Origin: Haloarcula salina | GTDB lineage: Archaea; Halobacteriota; Halobacteria; Halobacteriales; Haloarculaceae | Direction: 5' to 3' | NCBI RefSeq assembly: GCF_010119195.1 | Contig: NZ_WRXL01000004.1 | Span: 310,001 to 374,000 of the forward strand | DNA length: 64,000 nucleotides | Shown here: positions 1 through 8,051 of the stretch, piece after piece | How the letters are laid out: every line of letters starts with the position of its first letter | How positions within the stretch are numbered: position 1 is the stretch's first letter | Translations under genes and position numbers: made by a program | Notes under the pieces: model-generated | Told to the model about the DNA's origin: nothing | The model's database searches: none | The model's input: only the letters and a program-made list of their open reading frames with translations

Positions 1-539
1 CGCTTCGAGTCGTGTTCCATGAACTCCTGGAGGAACGCGTGGCGGCCGCCGACCTGCGCGTTGACGGAGTTCTCGGTGTCGACCATCCACGTGCCGCCGC
101 CGTGGGTCCCGATGGCGGTCTTGTACACCGCGCGCTCGCCGAAACGGCCCCGGCGCTCGTTGAGCTGATCGTTCGACAGCGCCAGGACGGCGTCGGGAAC
201 GGGCACGTCGGCCTCGGCCAGCGCGGCGGCGCTCGCGAACTTGTGGAGCGCCGTCGTCGCGGCCATCGGCTCGTTCAGCATCGGTTCGAGCCGGTTCATC
301 GTCATCGCGAGCCCGATTCCCTCGGCCGGGTGTTCGTCGCTGGACAGGAGGAGTCGGTTCGCGACCACGTCGACCTCGGGTTCGAGGCGCATATCGCCGT
401 CTTCGACGGTGATGGCCGTGTTCTCGCTTCTGAGCCACTCCGTCCCGTACCCCATCTCGTCGACGGCGTTCAGGATGGCCTTCGACTCCTTGCTGGAGTG
501 GAGGCTCAGCACGCCGACAGTGATGTCTTGGTTGCTCAT
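1..539 (-). CDS. RimK-family ATP-grasp ligase, C-terminus missing (window edge)
   Basis: The reading frame starts at the ATG complementary to 537-539 and stays open to the left edge, giving at least 179 residues. The visible part has the RimK/LysX pre-ATP-grasp domain: an N-terminal VGVLSLHSSKES segment, then VVANRLLLSS, and a TTALHKFASAAALAEADVPVPD stretch (split here as TTALHKFAS and AALAEADVPVPD) that leads into the ATP-grasp lysine in AVYKTAIGTHGGG. RimK relatives attach glutamate or another amino acid to a protein or small-molecule carboxylate using ATP. The next gene, divergent, is a desuccinylase-like amidohydrolase, a common haloarchaeal pairing that suggests add and remove steps on one substrate. 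The substrate is unknown. Family confident, function inferred. Confidence 0.85.
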   Translation of the reverse strand, partial: MSNQDITVGVLSLHSSKESKAILNAVDEMGYGTEWLRSENTAITVEDGDMRLEPEVDVVANRLLLSSDEHPAEGIGLAMTMNRLEPMLNEPMAATTALHKFASAAALAEADVPVPDAVLALSNDQLNERRGRFGERAVYKTAIGTHGGGTWMVDTENSVNAQVGGRHAFLQEFMEHDSK

Positions 540-676
540 GCAGTCGCGTTCAGGGGGCCAGCTAAAAGAGGTAAGGATGTATTTCCCGTGTGCGAGGCGG
601 TCGCGACCACCGCACCGGCGCTTCCGGGACCGACGGACCCGGAGGGGTTTTACCTCGCGACCGCACTTGTCGGGGC

Positions 677-1717
677 ATGGAGGAGGCCGAGCCGTTCACG
701 TTCGACGGCGGACGCGTCGACCCGGGTGAGACGCGGAACGTCCGCTACACGGTCAGTGAGACGTACCTGGGCGACGCCATCCGAATTCCGGTCACCATCG
801 TCAACGGGGAGCGCCCCGGGCCGACCGCGTTCCTCACGGCGGCTGCACACGGCGACGAGCTGAACGGCATCGAAGTGGTCCGCGAGGTCGCCCACGAGTG
901 GGACCACGAGGGACTGGCCGGGACGCTGGTCTGCCTGCCGGTGTTGAACATCCCGGCGTTCCTGGCACAGGAGCGCTACCTGCCGATCTACGACCGCGAC
1001 CTGAACCGGTCGTTCCCGGGCGACCCGGACTCCACGAGCGCGAAGCGGATGGCCCACCAGATCTTCCGGAACTTCCTCGCGCCGTGTGACCTCGGACTGG
1101 ACTTCCACACGTCGACGCGGGGGCGGACGAACATGATCCACGCCCGGGCCGACATGGAGGACCCGGACGTGGCCCGCGTGGCGAACGCCTTCGCGACGAA
1201 CGTCATCATCTCCTCGGAGGGGCCGTCCGGGTCGCTCCGTCGGGAGGCGAGCCTCGCGGGCGTGCCGACGATCACCATCGAGATGGGCGAGGCTCACCGG
1301 TTCCAGCGGCCGCTCATCGACTCGGCGCTCGACAGCGTCCGGTCGGTCCTCGCGGAGTTCGGCCTCCGGGACTCGGACACCGTCAAGTGGCCCGGCTGGC
1401 GGACCGTCATCTCGGACAGCGACGAGAAGACCTGGATCCGCGCGGACTCCGGCGGGCTGGTCGACATGCACTACGAGCGCGGCGACCTCGTCTACGAGGA
1501 CGACGTGATCTGCACCATCACGAACCCGTTCAAGACCGACAACACGCTGATGCGAGCGCCCTTTACCGGCCTGCTCGTCGGCGTGCTGGAGAACCCGCTG
1601 GTGTACCCGGGGAACCCGCTCTGTCACCTGGTCCGACTCGACGACCGGACCCAGCGCGCCATCGAGTGGAACCGGCGCTCGGAGACGACGATTGGGGACG
1701 ACGGAACAGTCAATTGA
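677..1717 (+). CDS. Succinylglutamate desuccinylase/aspartoacylase family zinc amidohydrolase
   Basis: 346 residues from the ATG at 677; an upstream in-frame extension is unlikely because it reads through the divergent promoter region. Zinc-binding residues typical of the M14-like AstE/ASPA fold are visible: AAHGDELNG gives the H..E pair and DFHTS gives the second histidine. RDLNRSFPG supplies the substrate-binding arginines, and ITIEMGEAH the catalytic glutamate region. A C-terminal beta-barrel domain follows (about residues 240-330). The family hydrolyses N-acyl amino acids. Its position head-to-head with a RimK-like ligase suggests the two act on the same conjugate. The substrate cannot be read from the sequence. 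Confidence 0.88.
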   Translation: MEEAEPFTFDGGRVDPGETRNVRYTVSETYLGDAIRIPVTIVNGERPGPTAFLTAAAHGDELNGIEVVREVAHEWDHEGLAGTLVCLPVLNIPAFLAQERYLPIYDRDLNRSFPGDPDSTSAKRMAHQIFRNFLAPCDLGLDFHTSTRGRTNMIHARADMEDPDVARVANAFATNVIISSEGPSGSLRREASLAGVPTITIEMGEAHRFQRPLIDSALDSVRSVLAEFGLRDSDTVKWPGWRTVISDSDEKTWIRADSGGLVDMHYERGDLVYEDDVICTITNPFKTDNTLMRAPFTGLLVGVLENPLVYPGNPLCHLVRLDDRTQRAIEWNRRSETTIGDDGTVN

Positions 1718-1797
1718 CGAACGTCTTCGGCCGTCTTGCCGGTGCTTTCCGACCGTTGTAGAAACTACTATCTGTTATCGCGCTAAGCCCCCAATGT

Positions 1798-2193
1798 ATG
1801 AGTCAGTCTTACAACCGCGGCACCGTCGAGGACTTCGGACGGTGGCGAGACTTCTCGGCCGGGATGTGGGCCTGGATCTTCCACAAGTTCACCGGCTGGG
1901 TGCTCGTGGGCTATCTCTTCACCCACATCGCCGTGTTGAGCACGGCCCTCGGCACGGCCGACCTCTACACCAGCACGATCAGCGGACTCGAGGCGCTGCT
2001 GATCGTCCGGTTCCTCGAGGTCGGCCTGCTGGCCGTCGCCGTCTTCCACATCCTCAACGGGATCCGGCTCCTGATGGTGGACCTGGGTGTCGGACTCGAA
2101 TCGCAGGACAAGAGCTTCTACGCGTCGCTGCTGCTCACGGGTGCGATCGTCGTCGCCAGCGTGCCGACGTTCCTCGGGGGGGCACTCGTCTAA
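1798..2193 (+). CDS. sdhC: Succinate dehydrogenase cytochrome b subunit SdhC
   Basis: 131-residue membrane anchor of respiratory complex II. Three hydrophobic segments are visible (about 30-52, 65-87 and 105-127). Histidines in FHKFTGW, LFTHIAV and [10 protein letters not shown] are candidates for haem b ligation and quinone contact, as in SdhC proteins. The N-terminal [11 protein letters not shown] resembles the SdhC signature. The stop codon shares one base with the sdhD start, and sdhB follows, so the three form one transcription unit. The gene begins at ATG 1798 behind an AT-rich promoter region. sdhA is not next in line but about 2 kb downstream. Confidence 0.93.
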   Translation: MSQSYNRGTVEDFGRWRDFSAGMWAWIFHKFTGWVLVGYLFTHIAVLSTALGTADLYTSTISGLEALLIVRFLEVGLLAVAVFHILNGIRLLMVDLGVGLESQDKSFYASLLLTGAIVVASVPTFLGGALV

Positions 2194-2558
2194 TGGCCGA
2201 GCACTACTCCTCGTTCGAGCGCGGCGGTCGCCGCTGGCTCTTCCAGCGGCTGACGGCGGTGTTCCTCATCGGCGTCCTGGCGTTCCACTTCATGCTGTTG
2301 CACTTCGTCAACCACGCCGCGGACATCACGTTCATGGGCACGCAGGCCCGGATGAGCCAGGTAGGCTACTTCGCGACGATGTGGCTGTTCCTCGTCACCG
2401 CGACGTTCCACGGCGTCAACGGCGTGTACAACGCGCTGGTCAATCAGGGCCTCACCGGGTCCCGGAAGAACGCGGTCAAGTACCTGCTCCTCGCGGCCGG
2501 CGTCCTGCTGGTCCTTCAGGGGACGCGGGTGTCGCTGGCCATGACGAACCTCGTCTGA
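2193..2558 (+). CDS. sdhD: Succinate dehydrogenase membrane anchor SdhD
   Basis: 121 residues with three membrane segments (about 20-42, 58-80 and 96-117). The ATG overlaps the last base of sdhC, which fixes the start and implies translational coupling. AFHFMLLHFVNHA carries the histidines expected for haem or quinone binding, and ATFHGVNGVYN matches the second SdhD helix. With SdhC it anchors the SdhAB dimer and passes electrons to menaquinone, as known for haloarchaeal complex II. The ORF is also open upstream in the same frame through sdhC, but that portion has no membrane-protein character. Confidence 0.92.
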   Translation: MAEHYSSFERGGRRWLFQRLTAVFLIGVLAFHFMLLHFVNHAADITFMGTQARMSQVGYFATMWLFLVTATFHGVNGVYNALVNQGLTGSRKNAVKYLLLAAGVLLVLQGTRVSLAMTNLV

Positions 2559-2561
2559 ACA

Positions 2562-3449
2562 ATGAGCACGCAAATCGAACAACAGGAAACCGAGACGGAA
2601 GCCGACGAAGAGGCGGAGCCCGAAGTCGAGTCCCCGGGCGATCGTCGGCGCGCACAGAAACGCGAACGCCAGGCCATCGAGGAGGCCCAGCGCGAGACCG
2701 AGGAAGCGACCCTCGACGACGAGGACACGATCACGCTGAAGGTGTTCCGCTACGACCCCGAGGTCGAGGGCAAGCAGGAACCCCGCTTCGACGACTTCAG
2801 CGTCCCCTTCCACAAGGGGATGACCGTCCTCGACGCGCTCATCTACGCGCGGGACCACTACGACTCGTCGCTGACCTTCCGGCACTCCTGTCGGCAGGCG
2901 GTCTGTGGCTCTGACGCCCTGTTCGTCAACGGGAGGCAGCGGCTGGGCTGTAAGACCCAGATGTCGGACCTCGACGACCCGGTCCGCATCGAGCCGCTCC
3001 CCCACCAGGAGGTCGTCAAGGACCTCGTCGTGGACATGGAGCACTTCTACGACCAGATGGAGTCCGTCGAGCCGTTCTTCGACGCGGACGAGACGCCCGA
3101 CGACCCGCTCGAAGAGCAGCGCCAGACCCGCGAGAACCGCGAGAAGGTCAAGATGTCCACGCGGTGTATCTGGTGTGGCGCGTGCATGTCCTCGTGTAAC
3201 ATCGCCGCCGGCGACAACGAGTACCTCGGCCCGGCCGCCATCAACAAGGCGTACCGGTTCGCGATGGACGAGCGCGAGGGCGAACAGCGCAAACAGGAAC
3301 GCCTCCGTATCATCGAACAGGAACACGGCGTCTGGCGCTGTCAGACCCAGTTCTCCTGTACCGAGGTGTGTCCGAAGGACATCCCGCTGACCGAGCACAT
3401 CCAGGAGCTCAAGCGGGAAGCCGTCAAGAACAACCTGAAGTTCTGGTAG
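2562..3449 (+). CDS. sdhB: Succinate dehydrogenase iron-sulfur subunit SdhB
   Basis: 295 residues. The plant-ferredoxin domain has ligands C110, C115, D118 and C130; the aspartate in CGSD replaces a cysteine, as it does in E. coli SdhB. The bacterial-ferredoxin domain has C202, C205, C208 and C212 (CIWCGACMSSC), then C260, C266 and C270 (CTEVCP), giving the [4Fe-4S] and [3Fe-4S] centres. An acidic N-terminal extension of about 55 residues precedes the conserved fold, a usual halophilic feature. It carries electrons from SdhA flavin to the quinone site. It starts 3 nt after sdhD. The usual next gene, sdhA, is displaced. Confidence 0.96.
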   Translation: MSTQIEQQETETEADEEAEPEVESPGDRRRAQKRERQAIEEAQRETEEATLDDEDTITLKVFRYDPEVEGKQEPRFDDFSVPFHKGMTVLDALIYARDHYDSSLTFRHSCRQAVCGSDALFVNGRQRLGCKTQMSDLDDPVRIEPLPHQEVVKDLVVDMEHFYDQMESVEPFFDADETPDDPLEEQRQTRENREKVKMSTRCIWCGACMSSCNIAAGDNEYLGPAAINKAYRFAMDEREGEQRKQERLRIIEQEHGVWRCQTQFSCTEVCPKDIPLTEHIQELKREAVKNNLKFW

Positions 3450-3528
3450 CGACCGACTCCGCTACGTCCTCTCGTCGCTGTGTTTCTCCCGCCGAACAGC
3501 GTCGCGTGTGCCACGACGCCTCCGTGAA

Positions 3529-3831
3529 TCAGCGAGACAGGAGGTCCTGGAGGCGGTCGGCGAGCGAGGCGTCATCTGTCCCGAGCCAGTGCATCTCGAA
3601 CGTCTGGTCCTTGCCGGCGCTCATGAACGGCACGGTGTGCTCCGGGTCCTCGCGGTAGGCCTGGACGGCGTACACGAGGTTCGTCCGGGCCGCCTGCTCG
3701 AAGTCGCCGACGCCGCGGCAGTCCGTCTCGGGGTCGGTGGCGATCCACTTCGTCTCGTCCGAGCCGCGGGGGAGGAGGTCTCCCGGTCGACGTGACACGT
3801 CCGCCCGCTCGAAGACGGTCTCGGGGTCCAT
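3529..3831 (-). CDS. Small conserved-looking protein of unknown function
   Basis: 100 residues from the ATG at 3831; five more codons are possible upstream (ATG 3846). I do not recognise a family. The sequence is compact and soluble, with KWIATDPET, GVGDFEQAARTNLVYAVQAYR and TFEMHWLGTD as the most structured parts. There is no signal peptide or membrane segment. It lies 48 nt downstream of the histidine kinase on the same strand, so the two may be cotranscribed. Both sit reversed between sdhB and sdhA. Codon use is like its neighbours, so it is probably a real gene. Confidence 0.6.
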   Translation of the reverse strand: MDPETVFERADVSRRPGDLLPRGSDETKWIATDPETDCRGVGDFEQAARTNLVYAVQAYREDPEHTVPFMSAGKDQTFEMHWLGTDDASLADRLQDLLSR

Positions 3832-3894
3832 GCGGAGTAGTAGCACTCGAACGGTAATGTCTCGTTCGCCGGAGCGGGTGCGCCGGCACGGGCC

Positions 3895-5250
3895 TCAGTC
3901 GTTCCGACAGACGAACTCGAAGCGCGCGCCGCCGCGCTCGCTCGCCGTGGCGATGACGTCCCAGTCGTGCGAGTCGACGATCTGTTCGACGATGCAGAGG
4001 CCAAAGCCCGTACCGTCGGTCGCCGTCGAGTAGCCCGGGTCGAACACCTCGTCGGTGCCGTCGGTGAATCCAGCGCCGTCGTCCTCGACGTAGAAGCCCC
4101 ACGGTTCCGTCCCGACGGTCACGGTCACGTCGCTGCCACCGTGCTCGACGGCGTTGCGAAAGAGGTTTTCGAGCAGTTCGAGCAGCGCGCCGCTGTCGGC
4201 GGTGACGGGGGTCTCGGCGTCGACCGCGAGGTCCGCGTCCCGCGTCTCGACCATCGACCACGCTCTGCGAGCGACGTCGCCGACGTCGATCGGTTCGACG
4301 TCTTCCGGGTCGACGCCCTGTTTCGCGAGGACGAGCAAGTCGTCGATGAGCGTGTACATCCGGTCGATGCTGCGCTCGGCGCGCTCGAAGTGCTCCTCCG
4401 CGCCGGTCTCGCGCGCGAGTTCGAGCGACCCGTCGAGCACGTCGAGCGGGTTTCGGAGGTCGTGGCTGATCGCGTCTGAGAAGCGCTCGAGGCGCTGATT
4501 CTGGCGTTCGAGTTCCTGCTCGTGGTGCTTCCGCTCGGAGATGTCGCGGGTGGTCACGAGTATCTGACCGGCGAGCGGTCCGGTGGTGATCTGCTTGCCG
4601 CGGGACTCGGTCCAGATCCATTCGCCGTCGGCTGTCCGGTAGCGGTGCTCAATGATGGCGTGATGCGACGAGTCCTCGATCATACGTCCGAACTGCTCGA
4701 TGGCCTCCGGGAGGTCGTCGGGGTGGACGTACTCGAAGAGATCCGCGTCCTGCATGGCGGACTGGTCGTAGCCGAGAACGCGCTCGACGGACGGGCTGAT
4801 GTACTGGACCGTTCCCTGACGGTCGAAGACGGTGAGCACGTCCGACGTGTGGGTGACGAACTGATTGAACTGGGCCTCGAAGCGCGGGCGCTCGCTCACG
4901 TCGCGCGAGGAGAACACGCGGTAGTCGAGTTCGCGCTCGGGACCGTCACCGGTGAACGACTCGATCCACACCCACTCTCCCTCGGCGTCGCGAAAGCGGT
5001 ACTCCGTCCCGGTGTCGGAGCGCGACCCGGGAGCGGCCAGCGCCGCACGAACGCGCTCTCGGTCCTCGGGATGGACGAAATCGAGCCAGTCGCTACCGAC
5101 GATGGAGTCGGCATCGTACCCGAGGATTCGCTCGACGGCGGGACTGGCGAACTGGACCGCGAGGTCGGCGTCCGTCACAGTCAGCACTGCCGGGGCGTCG
5201 GCGAGCAGCGATCGGAAATCGTCGGCAGTCTGGAAATGCGGGTCTGACAT
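3895..5250 (-). CDS. PAS-PAS sensor histidine kinase
   Basis: 451 residues from ATG 5250; the longer frame to 5412 runs into the sdhA promoter region and lacks domain character. Two PAS domains (about 8-118 and 128-240; both contain GYD and HPDD/HPED signatures) are followed by a HisKA-type helix pair with phosphoacceptor H263 in ISHDLRNP. The HATPase domain has N-box LFRNAVEHG, DDGAGF, and GTGFGLCIVEQ. No membrane segment is seen, so it should sense a cytoplasmic ligand or redox state. No response regulator is adjacent. Its position between sdhB and sdhA is unusual and could be incidental or linked to respiration. Confidence 0.9.
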   Translation of the reverse strand: MSDPHFQTADDFRSLLADAPAVLTVTDADLAVQFASPAVERILGYDADSIVGSDWLDFVHPEDRERVRAALAAPGSRSDTGTEYRFRDAEGEWVWIESFTGDGPERELDYRVFSSRDVSERPRFEAQFNQFVTHTSDVLTVFDRQGTVQYISPSVERVLGYDQSAMQDADLFEYVHPDDLPEAIEQFGRMIEDSSHHAIIEHRYRTADGEWIWTESRGKQITTGPLAGQILVTTRDISERKHHEQELERQNQRLERFSDAISHDLRNPLDVLDGSLELARETGAEEHFERAERSIDRMYTLIDDLLVLAKQGVDPEDVEPIDVGDVARRAWSMVETRDADLAVDAETPVTADSGALLELLENLFRNAVEHGGSDVTVTVGTEPWGFYVEDDGAGFTDGTDEVFDPGYSTATDGTGFGLCIVEQIVDSHDWDVIATASERGGARFEFVCRND

Positions 5251-5464
5251 CGGGGAACGGCGATGGAGCGGTCGTACCGATCCGCTGTGGTTCCGCCTGG
5301 AAGCCGCCGTAGTCCTTGTCTGGAATTCCAGTCCGGATGATATAATTCCATCGGCCGCCGTCCCATTTGCGTCGGAACGCACGCCCTCGAGGTCGAGCGC
5401 GACACGCCGCACGGGCCGCTCGTTGGGCGCAACAGGGAGGCTTAAGTTCGGGTACTCCTAAGCC

Positions 5465-5472
5465 GAATATAC
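5465..5472 (+). promoter_or_regulatory. TATA-like box of sdhA
   Basis: GAATATAC lies 20-27 nt before the sdhA ATG, the spacing expected for a leaderless or nearly leaderless haloarchaeal transcript. It implies that sdhA has its own promoter instead of depending on read-through from sdhCDB. Confidence 0.45.
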
Positions 5473-5491
5473 GCCAAGAGACATTCTACCA

Positions 5492-7318
5492 ATGTACGAA
5501 CACGACGTCATCGTGGTCGGCGCGGGTGGCGCTGGCCTCCGGGCTGCGATCGCAGCGGACGAAGAGGGCGCTGACGTTGCTCTCGTGACTAAACTTCATC
5601 CGGTTCGGAGCCACACGGGCGCGGCAGAGGGCGGCATCAACGCCGCCCTCCAGGAGGGGGACTCCTGGGACCTCCACGCGTACGACACGATGAAGGGGTC
5701 GGACTACCTCGGTGACGCCCCCGCCATCGACACGTTCGCGCAGGACGCCCCAGAGGAGGTCATCCAGCTCGAACACTGGGGGATGCCCTTCTCCCGCGAG
5801 GACGACGGGCGCGTCTCCCAGCGGCCGTTCGGTGGCCTCTCGTACCCGCGGACGACGTACGCGGGCGCCGAGACCGGTCATCACCTGCTGCACACGATGT
5901 ACGAGCAGGCGGTCAAGCGGGGCATCGAGGTGTACGACGAGTGGTACGTGACCCGCCTCGCGGTCACAGACCACGACGACCCCGAGGACCGCGTCTGTCA
6001 CGGCTGTGTCGCCTACGACATCAAGTCCGGCGAGATTCACGGGTTCCGCGCCAACAACGGCGTCATCCTCGCGACCGGCGGGCTGGGACAGGCGTTCGAC
6101 CACACGACGAACGCCGTCGCCAACACCGGCGACGGCTGCGCGATGGCCTACCGCGCGGGCGTCCCGATGGAGGACATGGAGATGATCCAGTTCCACCCGA
6201 CGACGCTCCCGTCGACGGGCGTGCTCATCTCCGAGGGGGTCCGCGGCGAGGGCGGCATCCTCTACAACGACAACGAGGAGCGCCTGATGTTCGAGTACGG
6301 CTACGCGAACAACGACGGCGAACTCGCCTCCCGGGACGTGGTCGCCCGCGCCGAACTGACCGAGGTCAACAACGGGCGCGGCATCGAGGACGAGTACGTC
6401 CACCTCGACATGCGCCACCTCGGCGAGGAGCGCATCATCGACCGACTGGAGAACATCCTCCACCTGGCGGAGGACTTCGAGGGCGTCGACGGCCTCGACG
6501 AACCGATGCCGGTCAAGCCCGGCCAGCACTACGCCATGGGCGGCGTCGAGTGCGACGAGAACGGCGAGACCTGCATCGAGGGGCTGTACGCCGCGGGCGA
6601 GACGGCCTGCGTCTCGCTACACGGCGCGAACCGCCTCGGCGGGAACGCCCTGCCGGAACTGCTCGTCTTCGGGGCCCGCGCCGGCCACCACGCCGCCGGC
6701 AAGGACATGAAGACCGCAGAGATCCAGACCGGCCCCTCGGCCAAGAGCGAGCCGGGCGACGTGGAACCGCCGGTCGAACCCGGTGCGGTCGACGCCGGCA
6801 GCGACGATGTGGCCGCCGACGGCGCTGCCGTCGAGCCCCAGTCGGTGCTCGAAAACGCCGTCGATCACGAGCGCCGGCGCGTCGAGGAACTGCTGGAATC
6901 CGACGGCATCAACCACGCCGAGGTCCGCGCCGACGTCCAGCAGACGATGACGGGTAACGTCAACGTGTTCCGCGAGGAAGACGGCCTGAAAGAGGCCCTC
7001 CGGGACATCCGCGAGGCCCGCACAGAGTACGAGAATGTCGCCGTCGAGGACCCCTCGCGCACGTACAACACGGACCTCATCCACACCATCGAGACGCGCA
7101 ACATCCTCGACGTGGCCGAGGCCATCACGCTCGGCGCGCTCGCCCGCGAGGAGTTCCGCGGCGCGCACTGGCGCGCGGAGCACCAGGAGCGCAAAGACGA
7201 CGAATGGATCAAGCACACGATGCTGGCCTGGAACGAGGGCACCCCCGAACTCTACTACAAGCCTGTGATCCTCGAGGGCGACGAGCAGACCTACGAGCCC
7301 AAAGAGCGCTCGTACTGA
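5492..7318 (+). CDS. sdhA: Succinate dehydrogenase flavoprotein subunit SdhA
   Basis: 608 residues. The FAD dinucleotide fold is VVGAGGAGLRAA (9-19). H41 in RSHTGAAEGG corresponds to the histidine that holds FAD covalently. HPTTLPSTGVLISEGVRGEG and ARAELTEVNNGRG are the substrate-binding and catalytic-arginine regions, and HGANRLGGNALPEL closes the FAD site. Between about 405 and 450 there is an acidic, alanine-rich insertion not found in bacterial SdhA. It oxidises succinate to fumarate on the cytoplasmic face with SdhB. It is separated from sdhCDB by two reversed genes and converges on a cupin gene whose stop codon abuts its own. Confidence 0.97.
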   Translation: MYEHDVIVVGAGGAGLRAAIAADEEGADVALVTKLHPVRSHTGAAEGGINAALQEGDSWDLHAYDTMKGSDYLGDAPAIDTFAQDAPEEVIQLEHWGMPFSREDDGRVSQRPFGGLSYPRTTYAGAETGHHLLHTMYEQAVKRGIEVYDEWYVTRLAVTDHDDPEDRVCHGCVAYDIKSGEIHGFRANNGVILATGGLGQAFDHTTNAVANTGDGCAMAYRAGVPMEDMEMIQFHPTTLPSTGVLISEGVRGEGGILYNDNEERLMFEYGYANNDGELASRDVVARAELTEVNNGRGIEDEYVHLDMRHLGEERIIDRLENILHLAEDFEGVDGLDEPMPVKPGQHYAMGGVECDENGETCIEGLYAAGETACVSLHGANRLGGNALPELLVFGARAGHHAAGKDMKTAEIQTGPSAKSEPGDVEPPVEPGAVDAGSDDVAADGAAVEPQSVLENAVDHERRRVEELLESDGINHAEVRADVQQTMTGNVNVFREEDGLKEALRDIREARTEYENVAVEDPSRTYNTDLIHTIETRNILDVAEAITLGALAREEFRGAHWRAEHQERKDDEWIKHTMLAWNEGTPELYYKPVILEGDEQTYEPKERSY

Positions 7319-7639
7319 TCAGGGCGCGCCGACGAGCACGAACGTGCTCTCGGTGTCGCCGTTTCGGATTGTCCGCTCCGACTCCGGCGGAATCCTGAGC
7401 GCGTCTCCCCCGGACAACTGGACGTCTTCTCCGTCGACTTCGACCGTGGCGTCGCCCTCGAGCAGGAGGTACACCTCCTCCTGTCCGTCCTCGGCGTGAT
7501 CGTGGGGTTTGCCCGTCCAGCCGGGGTCACACTCGAGAACGGTGACGCCCACCTGCTCGCAGTCCAGCGGTTCTCGGAGGAAGCGCATCGCGTCCGCGAC
7601 CGGTTCGACCTCGGTGGTGGAGACTTTGGAGTAACTCAC
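7319..7639 (-). CDS. Single-domain cupin protein
   Basis: 106 residues forming one cupin_2 barrel. Motif 1 is visible as GWTGKPHDHAEDGQEEVYLLLEG split around the metal ligands (HDH and E), and motif 2 as GGDALRIPPESERTIRN, where the usual histidine is replaced by the ERT segment. Such small cupins bind a metal or a sugar-like ligand; the substrate cannot be assigned. The stop codon directly abuts the sdhA stop, so the genes converge without a gap. Confidence 0.82.
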   Translation of the reverse strand: MSYSKVSTTEVEPVADAMRFLREPLDCEQVGVTVLECDPGWTGKPHDHAEDGQEEVYLLLEGDATVEVDGEDVQLSGGDALRIPPESERTIRNGDTESTFVLVGAP

Positions 7640-7733
7640 GGACGATTGTTCGGACCGATTTCAGTAATAGCTGTGGTCGATCGGACAGCGTGTTGGACAG
7701 AACGAATCCGGTTGCACTGGCCCACCCCGTCAC

Positions 7734-7740
7734 CTATTTG
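7734..7740 (+). promoter_or_regulatory. TATA-like box before the tRNA-like gene
   Basis: CTATTTG ends 28 nt before the 5' end of the tRNA-like fold at 7769. The position fits transcription starting a few bases upstream of the fold. Confidence 0.35.
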
Positions 7741-7768
7741 AGACACAGACCCGTACGTATCGGTGTCT

Positions 7769-7870
7769 GGAAGGGTGGCTCAGTGGTAGAGCGCTACCGA
7801 CCAATCGCCAGATTCCGGTCGGTAGTTACCCCGCAATGGGCTCCGCGTGGTTCGATTCCCGCCCCTTCCA
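7769..7870 (+). tRNA. tRNA-like gene with overlong anticodon arm; isotype not assignable
   Basis: A cloverleaf can be drawn over 102 nt. The acceptor stem GGAAGGG/CCCTTCC (7769-7775 with 7863-7869) is perfect and is followed by A as discriminator. The D arm GCTC-AGTGGTA-GAGC (7778-7792) is canonical. The anticodon arm is a perfect 9-bp stem CTACCGACC/GGTCGGTAG (7794-7802 with 7817-7825) enclosing 14 nt that can pair further as AATC-GCCA-GATT. The variable region is long, with a CCC/GGG mini-stem. The T loop TTCGATT (7851-7857) closes GCG(T)GG/CCCGC with one bulged T. CCA is not encoded. No ordinary 7-nt anticodon loop with U33 exists, so it could be intron-containing, a decayed tRNA, or a tRNA-like RNA. 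Confidence 0.5.
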
Positions 7871-7888
7871 TCCCGACGAACCACTCGT

Positions 7889-7934
7889 GAGTGGCGACTG
7901 GCGAAGGGGACTCGAACACGCGAGTGGCGACTGG
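7889..7934. repeat. 13-nt direct repeat, two copies
   Basis: GAGTGGCGACTGG occurs at 7889-7901 and again at 7922-7934, 33 nt apart, just downstream of the tRNA-like gene. Function unknown. Confidence 0.6.
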
Positions 7935-8028
7935 GGGCACAGAGTTACGCCTCGGGGGAGTCCCGCTCGAAAATCCGAGAGTCGGCCGGGGGGAACAGCA
8001 ACTCTCGGTCTGGAAAGGTAAGGAATGT

Positions 8029-8051
8029 GGGGGGGTGGGGGGTGGGGGTGG
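8029..8051 (+). other. G-quadruplex-like tract
   Basis: Runs of 7, 6, 5 and 2 guanines are separated by single thymines. The three long runs can supply at least four GGG tracts with one-base loops, a very strong quadruplex pattern. It lies in a gene-free segment between the tRNA-like gene and the start of AT-rich DNA. Confidence 0.7.
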
